A stretch of DNA of 64,000 nt from Bacillota bacterium (GTDB taxonomy: Bacteria > Bacillota > Clostridia > Christensenellales > SZUA-584), in assembly GCA_023410475.1 (NCBI GenBank), contig JAEYPS010000010.1, positions 1-64,000 on the forward strand. Reading direction: 5' to 3'. Shown piece by piece: positions 34,960 through 45,327 of the stretch. A program made the position numbers and the translations under genes. Within the stretch, counting starts at the first letter, position 1. Every line of letters starts with the position of its first letter. Under the pieces are notes generated by a model. The model worked only from the letters and a program-made list of their open reading frames with translations, ran no database searches and was not told the DNA's origin.

Positions 34960-35682
34960 TTGAGCGATACACTATTCAATAAAATAAAAAAACTTACGGA
35001 AGACTTGCAGATAGATTATACGGGCGTCGCTGACCTCACAATCGCAAGGGATTTTATACTGACACATGGAGGAGAGCGGGTCGCGAGATACCCTTTTTGC
35101 GTGAGCCTTGGTATCGCGCTTCCCAATTCAATAGTTGATATGCTGCCGGAGCGCGAAGAGTATTCGGTAAGGATGAGCTACAGCATGCATGCATACAAAT
35201 TCATTAACAGGCGGCTTGATGAAGCCGCGTCGAGAGTCGCGAGCTTTATACAGAAAGAGGGATTTAGTGCGCTGCCCATTCCGGCGGCGGAGTACGCCAA
35301 TGACGGCAAACTGTATGCGGTATTTTCGCACAAGCTGGGTGCACATCTAGCGGGGCATGGGTGGATAGGAAAAAGCTGCCTGCTGGTGACGAAGGAGCAC
35401 GGGCCGAGGGTGAGGTTCGTATCCGTGCTGACCGACGCACCGCTAAAAGCAACGGGGAAAGCGATGGAACAGCGGTGCGCAGATTGTATGGAATGTGTCA
35501 ATATATGCCCTGCCGGCGCGTTTACCGGAAGGAATTTTAGGGAGGACGAGCCGAGGGAAAGCCGCTACTACGCGCATAAATGCGACGAGTATTTTGACTT
35601 GATGGAAGCGGAAGGAAAGCTGGGAATATGCGGTATGTGCCTGTATGTCTGCCCGTACGGGAGGAAAGGATATAGGGGTTAA
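34960..35682 (+). CDS. QueG-like iron-sulfur protein
   Basis: 240 residues starting at TTG 34960, with GGAGG 10-11 bases upstream. C-terminal ferredoxin-type clusters are CADCMECVNICPAGAF and CGMCLYVCPYG, preceded by GHGWIGKSCLLVTKEHGPRVR. This is the core of the epoxyqueuosine reductase (QueG) family, but it is about 100 residues shorter, lacking the C-terminal HEAT-like repeats and most of the cobalamin-binding front. Many such short Clostridia proteins are labelled epoxyqueuosine reductase, but activity is doubtful. A queT gene lies at 54.8 kb, not linked. Confidence 0.78.
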   Translation: MSDTLFNKIKKLTEDLQIDYTGVADLTIARDFILTHGGERVARYPFCVSLGIALPNSIVDMLPEREEYSVRMSYSMHAYKFINRRLDEAASRVASFIQKEGFSALPIPAAEYANDGKLYAVFSHKLGAHLAGHGWIGKSCLLVTKEHGPRVRFVSVLTDAPLKATGKAMEQRCADCMECVNICPAGAFTGRNFREDEPRESRYYAHKCDEYFDLMEAEGKLGICGMCLYVCPYGRKGYRG

Positions 35683-35728
35683 GTATGAATTTCTTATAAA
35701 CATAGTTATCACATTATAGGGAGGAAAT

Positions 35729-35848
35729 ATGAAAAGTGGGGCTTTAAGCGGGCAAATCGAATGGCTTGATCAGAATACCATCCAAATCTATGGCGAAAAG
35801 ATGGACGTGTTTAAAGACCCTGTTCTTGAAAGATATGTTCCTTTCTAA
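35729..35848 (+). CDS. 39-residue ORF, possible gene fragment
   Basis: AGGGAGG directly precedes the ATG. The product begins MKSGALSGQIEWLDQNTI and resembles the C-terminal (W-D-x-x-T-I-x-I-x-G) end of DUF5412-like small exported proteins, lacking the N-terminal membrane segment. The region up to 35993 continues in another frame without a start. Either a genuine small protein or the restarted tail of a decayed gene. Confidence 0.4.
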   Translation: MKSGALSGQIEWLDQNTIQIYGEKMDVFKDPVLERYVPF

Positions 35849-35993
35849 GAATATCGCGGCAGGCGTGGGCTGTGGGATGGTAACGGGCCGGGTTCTGCAT
35901 TATGCAAAGAGCAAGTTTTATGATGTTAGTTTGTGGTTATATAATAACAATATGGACAATCTAAACCAGCATTAATATTGTGGGGGTATAGGG

Positions 35994-36905
35994 TTGCCAA
36001 AGGCATTGAAGATACTCGGAAAATCGGTTTTATGTTTTGCAGGATTGGCGGTTTTAAGTTGGCTGATATATCTATTATATGATTGGATAGTCTCTATGCC
36101 CCTAAAACCATATTTTTTAGGTGTGGCGTATGTGACTATATTCGCATATATATTCTGGTTTCTTCTGCCGCTTGCGTATGCGTACCTGCTATTCCGTGTT
36201 TTCATAAAAGAGAAATATTGCTATTTGATAATGGTGCTTAACGGTATACTTGTGATTATACAATTCTATATCATGCTAATGCTGCTTCCAGAATCATATA
36301 GTTATATTAATATACAATATGTTTCATTAATTGTTTCAATGGTAGCCGGAATTCCTGTCATACTGCTTGCTTTGATGTTTAAAAAGCTGAGATCGCCTTG
36401 TAAAAAACTGAAACTGCAATGTGATCATAACAGAATCACAAGCGTATTAGGGGTACTGGCAAGATGCGCGCTCTGCTTTATTGCGTTGATAATCGGAGTA
36501 TATGGATTTGATTTATTAGCTTCCATACTATACTCGACATTTATGCGCACGATCACATTATTCACTATTTTTGAGTATTATGTGGCTTTTATCCGAGATG
36601 GTTTATGGCCTTTGATTGCTATCTCATATGCATATATGCTTTATAAAGCAATGAAAAAATATAGATATCGCTATTTAATTATAGCTATCAATTCCGTGTT
36701 TCTTTTGGCTGTTTGGAGCGTAGTAAGTTTTTATGAAGCCGTTTTGCCTATTGATAGACTATCTCTGGCCTCCATTTTAGGAAATACTGCGATTATGACG
36801 GTCACGCTTGCCTTTATATTCCGCAGAGTAGAGAAGCACAGCAATAGTAATCAATTATCATGTCCGATAGGGGATTCTTCGGTCGCTGAAGTTTCTTCAG
36901 AATGA
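35994..36905 (+). CDS. Integral membrane protein, unknown
   Basis: 303 residues from TTG 35994 with GGGGGT upstream. About eight hydrophobic segments in two similar halves (each beginning near LYDWIVS or YGFDLLA and containing a YAYLLFR/YAYMLYK motif), suggesting an internal duplication of a four-helix unit. AT-rich relative to the ntp genes downstream. No family recognised. Confidence 0.6.
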   Translation: MPKALKILGKSVLCFAGLAVLSWLIYLLYDWIVSMPLKPYFLGVAYVTIFAYIFWFLLPLAYAYLLFRVFIKEKYCYLIMVLNGILVIIQFYIMLMLLPESYSYINIQYVSLIVSMVAGIPVILLALMFKKLRSPCKKLKLQCDHNRITSVLGVLARCALCFIALIIGVYGFDLLASILYSTFMRTITLFTIFEYYVAFIRDGLWPLIAISYAYMLYKAMKKYRYRYLIIAINSVFLLAVWSVVSFYEAVLPIDRLSLASILGNTAIMTVTLAFIFRRVEKHSNSNQLSCPIGDSSVAEVSSE

Positions 36906-36907
36906 CA

Positions 36908-36929
36908 GAAAAAGAGGGCTTAGGCCCCC
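36908..36929 (-). terminator. ntp operon terminator
   Basis: Minus-strand GGGGGC-CTAA-GCCCTC followed by TTTTTCTG, about 40 bases after the ntpD stop. Confidence 0.75.
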
Positions 36930-36967
36930 GTGGTATCATGTCTTACATTGAATCTATTATCTTACGC

Positions 36968-37609
36968 TCACGATGACTCCCTAGCCGCAATCATTTCCTT
37001 CGTCTTCATCAGGCGCGTCAGGTTCCCGCGCTCGTTCTCGTCGAGCTTCATCTTTATGTATTTTATAGTCTCCTCAAGCTGAGGGATCATTACGTATTCG
37101 AGTGCGTTCACGCGGCGGCGCGTCTTCTCTATCTCGTCGGCGAGCATGTTGCACGTCTTTTCGAGCTCGGCTAATTCCACCATCTGGGGAAGTACGCTTG
37201 CGAGGCTTGCCGTAGCGCTGTCGAGCTCGGCGGACGTCGCGAGAAGCCCGTACGGGAAGAACGCCTGCTCGCGCTTCTTCTCGGTGTACTCAATCTTTGG
37301 CACATAGACGCTCATTATGTTCTGCTTTGACAGAGACAGCTCAACCTCCCTCACGGGGAACAGAAGCGCTTCGTCGAACGTTTCGCGGGTCATAGCGACT
37401 CTCGCCAGCACGAATCCGCCAAGGGCTGCCGAGAGAGCCGTCTCAACCTCCTGCCTTAGCTCTCTGTTGCGCTTTATAAGCAGCATGAAGCGGCGCACCA
37501 TCTCGTCGCGCTTGTCTTTCAGCAGCTTGTGGCCCCTGACTGCGACGGTATGGCGGCGCTTGAGCCTTGTCAGCTCCATGCGCGTGGGGTTTACTCTCAT
37601 GACAGCCAT
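36968..37609 (-). CDS. ntpD: V-type ATP synthase subunit D
   Basis: 213 residues, the central rotor stalk. The start VNPTRMELTRLKRRHTVAVRG is the diagnostic D-subunit signature, followed by two long coiled-coil helices (about 10-75 and 115-200). Last gene of the operon, two bases after ntpB. Confidence 0.95.
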   Translation of the reverse strand: MAVMRVNPTRMELTRLKRRHTVAVRGHKLLKDKRDEMVRRFMLLIKRNRELRQEVETALSAALGGFVLARVAMTRETFDEALLFPVREVELSLSKQNIMSVYVPKIEYTEKKREQAFFPYGLLATSAELDSATASLASVLPQMVELAELEKTCNMLADEIEKTRRRVNALEYVMIPQLEETIKYIKMKLDENERGNLTRLMKTKEMIAARESS

Positions 37610-37611
37610 CG

Positions 37612-38991
37612 TTATTCCCCGTCCTCAGGCAGGTATTTTTCTATATACGCGTCCTTTATACGCTTGAGCTCGGACTTCGGAAGTATCTTCAAAAGCTTCC
37701 AGCCAAGACTTAGCGTTTCTTCTATATCGCGGTTTTTCTCGTAGCCCTGAGATACGTACTCCTTCTCAAAAGCGTCCGAAAACTTGGCGTACAGCTTGTC
37801 GACGTCGGACAGCGCCGCCTCGCCGAGTATGACGGATAGCTCCTTCGCTTCCTTGCCTCTCGCGTAAGCCGCGAACAGCTGGTTCATCGTGTCGGCGTGG
37901 TCTTCTCTCGTCTTGCCCTTGCCTATGCCCTTGTCTTTAAGACGCGACAGCGACGGCAAAACGTCTATGGGAGGCGTCACGCCCTTGCGATGAAGCTCTC
38001 TCGAGAGTATTATCTGTCCTTCCGTTATGTAACCCGTAAGGTCGGGAATGGGATGCGTCTTGTCATCCTCGGGCATAGTGAGTATCGGTATCTGCGTTAC
38101 AGAGCCGTTCTTGCCCTTTATGCGCCCCGCCCGCTCGTACATGGTGGCGAGGTCGGTGTAGAGGTATCCGGGGTATCCGCGCCTTCCGGGGACTTCCTTT
38201 CTAGCCGCGGAGACTTCGCGAAGCGCCTCCGCGTAGTTTGTTATATCCGTTATTATGACGAGAACGTGCAGGCCTTTCTCGTACGCGAGATACTCGGCCG
38301 CTGTGAGCGCCATTCTCGGTGTCGATATGCGCTCTATAGCAGGGTCGCTCGCGAGGTTCATGAACAGCACCGCTCTCTCGATAGCGCCCGTGCGCTTAAA
38401 GTCGCTTATAAAGAAGTCCGCTTCCTCAAACGTTATGCCCACCGCCGCGAACACGACGGCGAACTTCGACTCTCCGCCAAGCACCTTTGCCTGCCTCGCT
38501 ATCTGCGCGGCGAGCGCCGCGTGCGGCAGGCCCGAGCCCGAGAACACTGGCAGCTTCTGACCTCTGACGAGCGTGTTAAGCCCGTCTATCGCCGATATGC
38601 CCGTCTGTATGAACTCTTCCGGGTAGTCTCTAGCGGTCGGGTTTATAGGCAGCCCGTTTATATCCATGCGCTTTTCGGGTATGATGGCCGGGCCGCCGTC
38701 GATGGGGTCGCCCATGCCGTCGAACACGCGCCCGAGCATGTCGTATGAAACCGACAGCTCTATAGACTTGCCGAGGAATCTTGCCTTCGACGTCGCGATC
38801 TGAAGCCCCTGAGAGCTTTCAAAAAGCTGAACGAGAGCTTTGTCGCCGTTTATCTCAAGCACGCGGCCTCTGCGCACCGCGCCCGACTGCTGTTCTATCT
38901 CAACGAGCTCGTTGTATTTTACTCCGCTGACGCCCTCGACGAGCATCAGAGGGCCCACTACCTCTTTTATCGTGCGGTATTCCTTAAGCAA
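37612..38991 (-). CDS. ntpB: V-type ATP synthase subunit B
   Basis: 459 residues, the non-catalytic nucleotide-site subunit. It lacks a normal Walker A (FSGSGLPH in its place) as expected for B, and has the conserved [15 protein letters not shown] and [19 protein letters not shown]. Start is TTG at 38991, overlapping the ntpA stop by eight bases with GAAGGTGGG upstream, so translation is coupled. Confidence 0.96.
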   Translation of the reverse strand: MLKEYRTIKEVVGPLMLVEGVSGVKYNELVEIEQQSGAVRRGRVLEINGDKALVQLFESSQGLQIATSKARFLGKSIELSVSYDMLGRVFDGMGDPIDGGPAIIPEKRMDINGLPINPTARDYPEEFIQTGISAIDGLNTLVRGQKLPVFSGSGLPHAALAAQIARQAKVLGGESKFAVVFAAVGITFEEADFFISDFKRTGAIERAVLFMNLASDPAIERISTPRMALTAAEYLAYEKGLHVLVIITDITNYAEALREVSAARKEVPGRRGYPGYLYTDLATMYERAGRIKGKNGSVTQIPILTMPEDDKTHPIPDLTGYITEGQIILSRELHRKGVTPPIDVLPSLSRLKDKGIGKGKTREDHADTMNQLFAAYARGKEAKELSVILGEAALSDVDKLYAKFSDAFEKEYVSQGYEKNRDIEETLSLGWKLLKILPKSELKRIKDAYIEKYLPEDGE

Positions 38992-40759
38992 TGTCTATCC
39001 CACCTTCCTCATAGAGCACGGACATCTCATCTTTAAGTTTTCTCTCTATTTGCGCGTACCTTTCGGCAACGTCGTTTTCTTCGACATATTTCGCGCGGCC
39101 TATGTCTTCCCTGACAGAGAGCGTTGATATCTTAGAGAACTCCGCTCCGGCGTTCAATGCCTTTTCCCCAAGCTCGCCCCACATAAGTATAAGCTTCAGC
39201 ATACCGTACTGCTTTTCGAGCGACGTGTATGTGTCTATATCGTGGAACGCGTTCTGGTGCAGATAGTCCTCGCGGATAGAGCGCGCCGTTTCGAGCTTAA
39301 GCTTGTCCTTCAGCGACAGAGCGTCGAAGCCTACGAGCCTGACGATCTCGTCGAGCTCAGCCTCCTCCTGCAGCAGTTGCAGGGCCTTTTGCCGAAGCTG
39401 GTTCCACTCGGGAGAAACGTTTTTATCGTACCAGTCTGTAAGCCTGTCGGCATACAGCGAATACGACGTGAGCCAGTCGATAGCGGGGAAGTGGCGGCGA
39501 TACGCGAGCCCTGCCGACAATCCCCAGAAAACCTTGACTATCCTGAGCGTAGCCTGCGAAACAGGCTCGGATATGTCTCCGCCCGGAGGAGAGACCGCGC
39601 CTATGGCCGATATCGCTCCCGTACGGCCTTCCTTGCCTAGCGCCTTCACGATGCCTGCGCGCTCGTAGAAGCCCGCGAGCCTTGACGAGAGGTAAGCCGG
39701 GTATCCTTCCTCGCCGGGCATCTCCTCGAGACGGCCCGACATCTCACGCAGCGCCTCCGCCCATCTTGAGGTAGAGTCGGCCATGATGGCCACTTTATAT
39801 CCCATGTCGCGGAAGTATTCCGCTATCGCTATTCCTGTGTATATAGACGCCTCTCTTGCGGCGACGGGCATGTCCGACGTGTTCGCGATAAGCACCGTGC
39901 GCTTCATCAAAGGCTCGCCGCTGCGTGGGTCTTTGAGCTCGGGGAACTCCATAAGAACGTCCGTCATCTCGTTGCCGCGCTCTCCGCAGCCAACGTATAC
40001 AATTATCTCGGCGTCCGCCCACTTCGCGAGCTGGTGCTGCACGACGGTCTTGCCGCTGCCGAAAGGCCCCGGCACCGCCGCTACACCGCCCTTTGAGATG
40101 GGGAACAGCGTGTCTATGACGCGCTGGCCTGTTATCATAGGCTCATACGGGGCAATCTTTTCCACATACGGCCTGCCCTGCCTGACGGGCCACCGCTGCA
40201 GCATGGGAACATCGACAGTTCCGCCCGAAGCGTTCCTTAGCCTCGCTATTGGCTCAATAATTGTCGCCTCTCCCGAACCCAGCCACTCTATCTTACCGGA
40301 GACGCCGCTGGGGACCATTATGTAGTGCTTGACGAGCGTAGTCTCCTGCACATATCCGAGGATATCACCCGCGGTTACGTCTTCGCCGACGCCCGCTGTG
40401 GGGATGAATGTCCACTTTTTGTCGTGATCGAGAGCGTTTATCGCTATTCCGCGCGTTACCCTGTCGCCCTCGGCTTCCTTTATCTTATCGAGCGGGCGCT
40501 GTATGCCGTCGAATATAGACGTTATAAGCCCGGGAGCGAGTTCGACCGAAAGCTGGCTGCCCGTGGGGAAAACAGGCTCTCCCGGCCCAAGGCCGCTTGT
40601 CTCCTCATAAACCTGTATGGAGGCCATATCTCCCCGAAGCTCGATGATCTCGCCTATGAGCCGTTGATCGCTGACCCTGACGACATCGTACATTTCACAC
40701 ATCTGCATGCCTTCTGCGACTATCAAAGGCCCGGAAACCTTGACTATTCTGCCTTCCAT
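38984..40759 (-). CDS. ntpA: V-type ATP synthase catalytic subunit A
   Basis: 591 residues from ATG 40759 (AGGAAGG eight bases upstream); GTG at 40765 would be too close to the site. Catalytic P-loop [11 protein letters not shown] lies near residues 228-238, with the A-specific non-homologous insert just before it and [11 protein letters not shown] after. Hydrolyses or makes ATP at the A/B interface. Separated from ntpF by an unusual 140-base gap holding a small GAGCC-TTA-GGCTC stem. Confidence 0.97.
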   Translation of the reverse strand: MEGRIVKVSGPLIVAEGMQMCEMYDVVRVSDQRLIGEIIELRGDMASIQVYEETSGLGPGEPVFPTGSQLSVELAPGLITSIFDGIQRPLDKIKEAEGDRVTRGIAINALDHDKKWTFIPTAGVGEDVTAGDILGYVQETTLVKHYIMVPSGVSGKIEWLGSGEATIIEPIARLRNASGGTVDVPMLQRWPVRQGRPYVEKIAPYEPMITGQRVIDTLFPISKGGVAAVPGPFGSGKTVVQHQLAKWADAEIIVYVGCGERGNEMTDVLMEFPELKDPRSGEPLMKRTVLIANTSDMPVAAREASIYTGIAIAEYFRDMGYKVAIMADSTSRWAEALREMSGRLEEMPGEEGYPAYLSSRLAGFYERAGIVKALGKEGRTGAISAIGAVSPPGGDISEPVSQATLRIVKVFWGLSAGLAYRRHFPAIDWLTSYSLYADRLTDWYDKNVSPEWNQLRQKALQLLQEEAELDEIVRLVGFDALSLKDKLKLETARSIREDYLHQNAFHDIDTYTSLEKQYGMLKLILMWGELGEKALNAGAEFSKISTLSVREDIGRAKYVEENDVAERYAQIERKLKDEMSVLYEEGGIDIA

Positions 40760-40900
40760 AAACACAACCTTCCTGTCATATTACAATCTTTTATATACGC
40801 ACTTTGCGCAGGTTCTTCCTAATTGCTGCTTAGTCCTGCATGGGATCCTTCAGAGCCTTAGGCTCCTCAGGATACCAGCGTTTACCCCGCGCAGCGCCGT

Positions 40901-41218
40901 TTATTCGTTGTCAAAGAATATATCCGTACCTATCGCCTTCTCAACGTTGGCGCGGATGTTTCTCATCCCAAGGCCCGTCGTACCCCTGTTGCCGGGTATC
41001 GGTATTATTGCCGGGTAAGGGGACGTCTTGAATTTGTCTATAGTTTCGGCGGAAACCTCGGCGGCCTGCTCCGTCACGAATATGATAGCGTAGCCGTCTG
41101 CCGCGAGCCGGTTTATGGCTTTCATTACCTCTCCGCCGACCGCGGGATATACGTCTATCCCCAGAGCCTTGAAACCTATTATGCTGTCAGAGTCGCCTAC
41201 AACTCCAATCTTGTTCAT
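40901..41218 (-). CDS. ntpG: V-type ATP synthase subunit F
   Basis: 105 residues. MNKIGVVGDSDSIIGFKALGI is the family start; a Rossmann-like small domain that caps the D-subunit stalk. Named NtpG in the Enterococcus nomenclature and AtpF elsewhere. AGAGGT precedes the ATG, nine bases after ntpC. Confidence 0.92.
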   Translation of the reverse strand: MNKIGVVGDSDSIIGFKALGIDVYPAVGGEVMKAINRLAADGYAIIFVTEQAAEVSAETIDKFKTSPYPAIIPIPGNRGTTGLGMRNIRANVEKAIGTDIFFDNE

Positions 41219-41227
41219 GAATACCTC

Positions 41228-42220
41228 TTAGAATATGTTTTTGAGCCGCATTGACACGACCTGTGAGTCTATGCCGCCCTGCTTTGCCGTCATTACCATG
41301 CGCACGGCCTCGGCCTCGCGCTGCTTCGCGATGTAGTAGCACATAAGAGGCCCTATAGAAAATATGTCGTGCCTGTGCTCTTTAAGCAGCGAGAGCAGAT
41401 AATCGTCGCGCGCCTTTTCGAGCATATACAGGCTCTTCGTCTTGTGGTAATCCTCAATCGCGCCCGCCAGTATGCCTGCGTAATCACCCTTAACGACCGC
41501 CTGCAAAACGCTGTCGTCGGATAGCTCGAACGCGTCGAGGAACGCTTTTTTCTCTATCCTGCCGCCCTCGAGATACGCGCCGTCGAAAGACTCCCTGCCG
41601 TAAAACGCGCGAGTTCGCATAAACGCTATTATGTTGGTCAAGTCGAACATCGCCGTATAGTAATTTCGGACGAGCTCGTCGCCCATTTCCCCGACAAGCC
41701 CGCTTACCTCTTTTGAGTAAGCGCGGTCGAGCGTCACGCCGATGATCGAAACGTCAGCCGAAACCGCGAACTGCCTGTCTATATGCTTCAAAGCTTCTTT
41801 CATGTTTTCGGGCAGGTCGTAATAGTTGTTGTCGTTTATTGCGCGTCGGAGCGTTTCCACGCTTATATTTCCGGGGAAAAGTGTTTCATCCTCAAGGCTC
41901 TTGTCGAGCATGAACAGCTTTATCAGCACCTTTAGGTTGTGATAATCCTTCGCCGCGCGCATGATCTTTATAAAAACATCGCTTGGAGAAGCGGCTTCCA
42001 TAAACTCATCCGCGTCCGACAGCTCGTTGTGAATAAGCTGCTCGAACGACGCGCCGGAGCCGCTCGGCTGTCCGTAGCCCGTCTCTATAAGAACGCGCAT
42101 CGCCTCTTCATAGTTTTTTGCTTCGATTATCCTCGTGAGCTTATCCTGAGTCAAAAGCCCCGCTTCCATCGACTTGACGCGGGCGGAAGCATAAGGATAG
42201 CTGCTGTTTGTTTCAGACAT
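41228..42220 (-). CDS. ntpC: V-type ATP synthase subunit C
   Basis: 330 residues; the funnel-shaped, all-helical socket linking the D/F stalk to the membrane ring. Recognised by YPYASARVKSMEAGLLTQDKL, repeated helical thirds and FMRTRAFYGR. The C-terminal half has the typical LKEHRHDIFSIGPLMCYYIAK segment. Confidence 0.92.
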   Translation of the reverse strand: MSETNSSYPYASARVKSMEAGLLTQDKLTRIIEAKNYEEAMRVLIETGYGQPSGSGASFEQLIHNELSDADEFMEAASPSDVFIKIMRAAKDYHNLKVLIKLFMLDKSLEDETLFPGNISVETLRRAINDNNYYDLPENMKEALKHIDRQFAVSADVSIIGVTLDRAYSKEVSGLVGEMGDELVRNYYTAMFDLTNIIAFMRTRAFYGRESFDGAYLEGGRIEKKAFLDAFELSDDSVLQAVVKGDYAGILAGAIEDYHKTKSLYMLEKARDDYLLSLLKEHRHDIFSIGPLMCYYIAKQREAEAVRMVMTAKQGGIDSQVVSMRLKNIF

Positions 42221-42229
42221 AAAACACCT

Positions 42230-42829
42230 TTATTTTTGATCGAACAGTAGCGCCGCGACCTCTGTTTCGGCTTCCTGCCACGACTCACTCAAAAGCGACT
42301 CCAGAGACATGTTTATCTCCATACCTGCGCTGATGTACACAAAGCCGCCCGAGATATCACGCGAGTCGGCAAACGTTATCTCGCCCCTGCCTGCTTTTCT
42401 TTTAAGCTCACTGTTGACGTCGGCGAGGAAAGCGTCGCCTAACCGCTTCTCGTTTTCGGATACCGCTATGCTGCCTTCGCCGGATGCCGCGCAGATTATC
42501 AGCTTTTTCTTCATCAGCGTCACATATTCGGCGTCGCTTATAGCAAGCAGCTTTTCGAGCGCTAGCGATTTGGCCTTTGCCATCATCTCCTGCTTTGCCG
42601 CTAGAAGCTGTTTTCTGTTTTCAAGGTCGTAGACGGCCGCAAGCCGCCTCTTTTTCTCTGCGATGGCGTCTTCGGCGTCTTTTTCTATCTGCGCTTTCTG
42701 CCTGTCTATATCGCGCTGCATCTCTTCGTGCATCAGCTTCTTTTTGTCTTCGGCCTCGCGCCAAATCCTCTCGGCGTCACTCTGCGCTTCGCCGAGTATC
42801 TTTTCTATGAGTTTCTCCGCTCCAGCCAT
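42230..42829 (-). CDS. ntpE: V-type ATP synthase subunit E
   Basis: 199 residues. A long charged coiled coil in residues 1-105 (Lys/Glu/Ala-rich) is followed by a globular C-terminal domain ending in EVAALLFD. It pairs with the small G/H subunit to form the peripheral stalk. Confidence 0.9.
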   Translation of the reverse strand: MAGAEKLIEKILGEAQSDAERIWREAEDKKKLMHEEMQRDIDRQKAQIEKDAEDAIAEKKRRLAAVYDLENRKQLLAAKQEMMAKAKSLALEKLLAISDAEYVTLMKKKLIICAASGEGSIAVSENEKRLGDAFLADVNSELKRKAGRGEITFADSRDISGGFVYISAGMEINMSLESLLSESWQEAETEVAALLFDQK

Positions 42830-42842
42830 CTATGCCACGTCC

Positions 42843-43334
42843 TTACGCTCTGCCCGTTCCGAGAAGAACGATGAGCATCGATATCAGCAGCGCGAACACC
42901 GCGTACGTCTCGACCATGATTGCCATCGTTATGGCCTTGCCCTGCTCTTCGGGGCGCTTGCCGAGGAGCGCGATACCGGCGACAGCCGTATGCCCCTGAT
43001 GTATGGCGGACGTAAGCCCGACGAGCCCTATCGGCAGTCCTGCGGCAAAGTATATCCAGCCCTGAGCCGCTGATATCATCGGGTCTCCGCCGACGACGCC
43101 GTTGTTGAGCAGTATAAGGAACGCGACGAGGAGCCCGTAGATGCCCTGCGTGCCCGGCAGCAGCTGTAATACCAGCGCCGCGCCGAATTTATCAGGATCT
43201 TCCGCGACGAGGCCCGCGGCCGCCTGGCCCGAGAGGCTTATGCCCTTCGCGGAGCCTACGCCCGCGAGGCCGACCGCTATAGCGGCGCCGAACGTCGAGA
43301 TGATCATACCAAAGTGCTGACCAAAAAATTCCAT
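42843..43334 (-). CDS. ntpK: V-type ATP synthase membrane subunit K
   Basis: 163 residues with four membrane helices from a duplicated hairpin. The ion site can be read: Thr62-Gln63 in LLPGTQGIYG, Gln113 in AIHQGHTAVAG, and the essential Glu142 in VETYAVF. The same set (Thr64, Gln65, Gln110, Glu139) coordinates Na+ in the Enterococcus hirae NtpK ring. The ring is therefore probably Na+-translocating. Confidence 0.95.
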   Translation of the reverse strand: MEFFGQHFGMIISTFGAAIAVGLAGVGSAKGISLSGQAAAGLVAEDPDKFGAALVLQLLPGTQGIYGLLVAFLILLNNGVVGGDPMISAAQGWIYFAAGLPIGLVGLTSAIHQGHTAVAGIALLGKRPEEQGKAITMAIMVETYAVFALLISMLIVLLGTGRA

Positions 43335-43413
43335 AAAATGTTTACCCTCCTGTATAGAAATAAACTTTATTGCTTTGTTTAATGTTATATAAACCGCGCC
43401 CCGGCGGCTTTCT

Positions 43414-45327
43414 TTATTCCTCCATCAAGCGGTGGTTTTTTGCCCGCACGGCGAGAGGCATGAACGTACGGCCTCCGCCCTCGTAGAACTTGTTGAAAAA
43501 CTCTATATACTGCAGCCTCGCGGTATGCACGAACGCTCCCAAAACGTTTATTGCTATGTTGAACGTATGCCCTACCGTCAGAACCACGATGGCGAAGATG
43601 TATCCGAACCAATGCCCCATAAGCATACCGCCTATGGTGTTGAACACCTGCGCTATGACAGTCGTCGCGAGCCCCATTCCGAATATACGGCAGTAGGACA
43701 GTATGTCGCTTATATATCCCGTTACGCCGTAGATGCTTGCTAGCCCGCCCGTTATCTTTTTTATTACGCCCTTCTTGTGGCGGCCTTGCGTCAGCAGCAG
43801 TATAACTAAGCCGCCGATCAGCGCATAAAACCCGATGCTGCCCAAATCGCCGCCGAGCAGCAGCATTATTCCGCCCGCTATGACCATTATCCACGAGAAC
43901 CTGTCGAATATAGCGCCCAGTATGTCGCCGCGCTTTATGTCCTTGTACATTCCGAAGATTATGCCCGCGAATATGTGCAGTATGCCCATGCCTATGCAGA
44001 GCACGAGCAGTATTATTGGGTCGGTATTCGGGTTGACGAGCGCTATCAGCGATACGGATTCTATGCTGAAAACGGTGCCGAAGATTATGCCCCAGAATAT
44101 CGTCGATATTCCGCATATCATGAGCACCGTGGTTATCATCTTGAACATGCCGGTTGGCTTTTTGAGCCTTAAAACCGCGAACGCGCCGACAGACAATAGA
44201 GCGCCGTACGCGGCGTCGCCTATCATCATTCCGAAAATGAGGAAATAGAAGATGGATACGAGGATGTTTGGGTCTACGCCCTTCGACGATGGTACCGCGT
44301 ACATATTAGTAACGGCCTCGAACGGCTTAACTACACTCGGGTTTTCCACCGCCGTCGGCGGTATCTCGTCCTTTTCGGGGTCGCGGAAGGATATGTATGA
44401 CTCAGGTGCGGACTCGAGCAGCGTTTTTTCGACATTGCCGACTGTATCGGCGATTACCCAGCCCTCGAGCATGAACGCAGAGCCCGTCTCGCCGAGCTTT
44501 AATATGCTGCGCTCGCGCTCTATTTCGTTGACAAGATAGTCCTCGAGCGCGCAGAGCAGCTCCCTGTCGTCCGCGAAGCGCCTCGCCTTTTGCTCGTACT
44601 CGTCCGTTTCCTTCTCTAGAGCTTCGCACTCGCTCTTAAGGTCGAACACTATGTCACTGGGCACGCCGTACATTTCTTTGGTGAACGCATCTGAAAAGCC
44701 TATATATTTCAGCTCGCCGATGAGTTTTTCATGCACGCTCTTGTGCATAAGAACGAATATGAAAAGCCCCTCTCGGCTCTCGCTGAGTGTTTCGAAATAC
44801 GCGGTGTCACTGTAACGCTCCTCTATCTCGCAGTACGCCTTTATATTGTCTGCGGGCACGGAGCCTAACAACGCCTCGGTGTAAATGTTCTCGTCCACAT
44901 ACTCTAGCGGCGCGTCAAATTTAAGGTAGGGCTCAAGCTGCGATATCCGCGTCCCGAGGCGCTGCCTTCTTGTTTTGAGCGAATTCATATCGTCAGAGAA
45001 TTGCTTTATCTTTGATATTGCCTTATCGGCCTCTTCAAGCTTCTCGCTCATGCCGTGAAGCCCGGACATCGTTATCGGGGGTTTGGGAGTAAGAAAACCT
45101 GGTTTGTTCTCGTCGTATTTGCGTATTATCTCGAGCGCTTCGCGCACTGTTGACAGCTTTGCCTCGAGCCCGCTCAAAGACTGGGGCTCGGCGGACGGCT
45201 TTAAGTCGTGAGCCTGCTTTAAAACCGATATCTCGACAGCGCCAAGCTTCTGCAGCGTTTTTAATATGCTGTCTTTGCTCCCAGCGTGCGCTATAAGCGA
45301 AAGCTTTTTCATCTTAAGGAGCGCCAT
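43414..45327 (-). CDS. ntpI: V-type ATP synthase subunit I
   Basis: 637 residues, the membrane stator. N-terminal 330 residues are cytoplasmic with coiled coils; from about 345 there are seven or eight membrane helices, ending with LRLQYIEFFNKFYEGGGR. The conserved channel arginine should lie in the C-terminal helices (VHTARLQYIEFF). Starts immediately after the subunit G stop (TAGATG). Confidence 0.94.
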   Translation of the reverse strand: MALLKMKKLSLIAHAGSKDSILKTLQKLGAVEISVLKQAHDLKPSAEPQSLSGLEAKLSTVREALEIIRKYDENKPGFLTPKPPITMSGLHGMSEKLEEADKAISKIKQFSDDMNSLKTRRQRLGTRISQLEPYLKFDAPLEYVDENIYTEALLGSVPADNIKAYCEIEERYSDTAYFETLSESREGLFIFVLMHKSVHEKLIGELKYIGFSDAFTKEMYGVPSDIVFDLKSECEALEKETDEYEQKARRFADDRELLCALEDYLVNEIERERSILKLGETGSAFMLEGWVIADTVGNVEKTLLESAPESYISFRDPEKDEIPPTAVENPSVVKPFEAVTNMYAVPSSKGVDPNILVSIFYFLIFGMMIGDAAYGALLSVGAFAVLRLKKPTGMFKMITTVLMICGISTIFWGIIFGTVFSIESVSLIALVNPNTDPIILLVLCIGMGILHIFAGIIFGMYKDIKRGDILGAIFDRFSWIMVIAGGIMLLLGGDLGSIGFYALIGGLVILLLTQGRHKKGVIKKITGGLASIYGVTGYISDILSYCRIFGMGLATTVIAQVFNTIGGMLMGHWFGYIFAIVVLTVGHTFNIAINVLGAFVHTARLQYIEFFNKFYEGGGRTFMPLAVRAKNHRLMEE

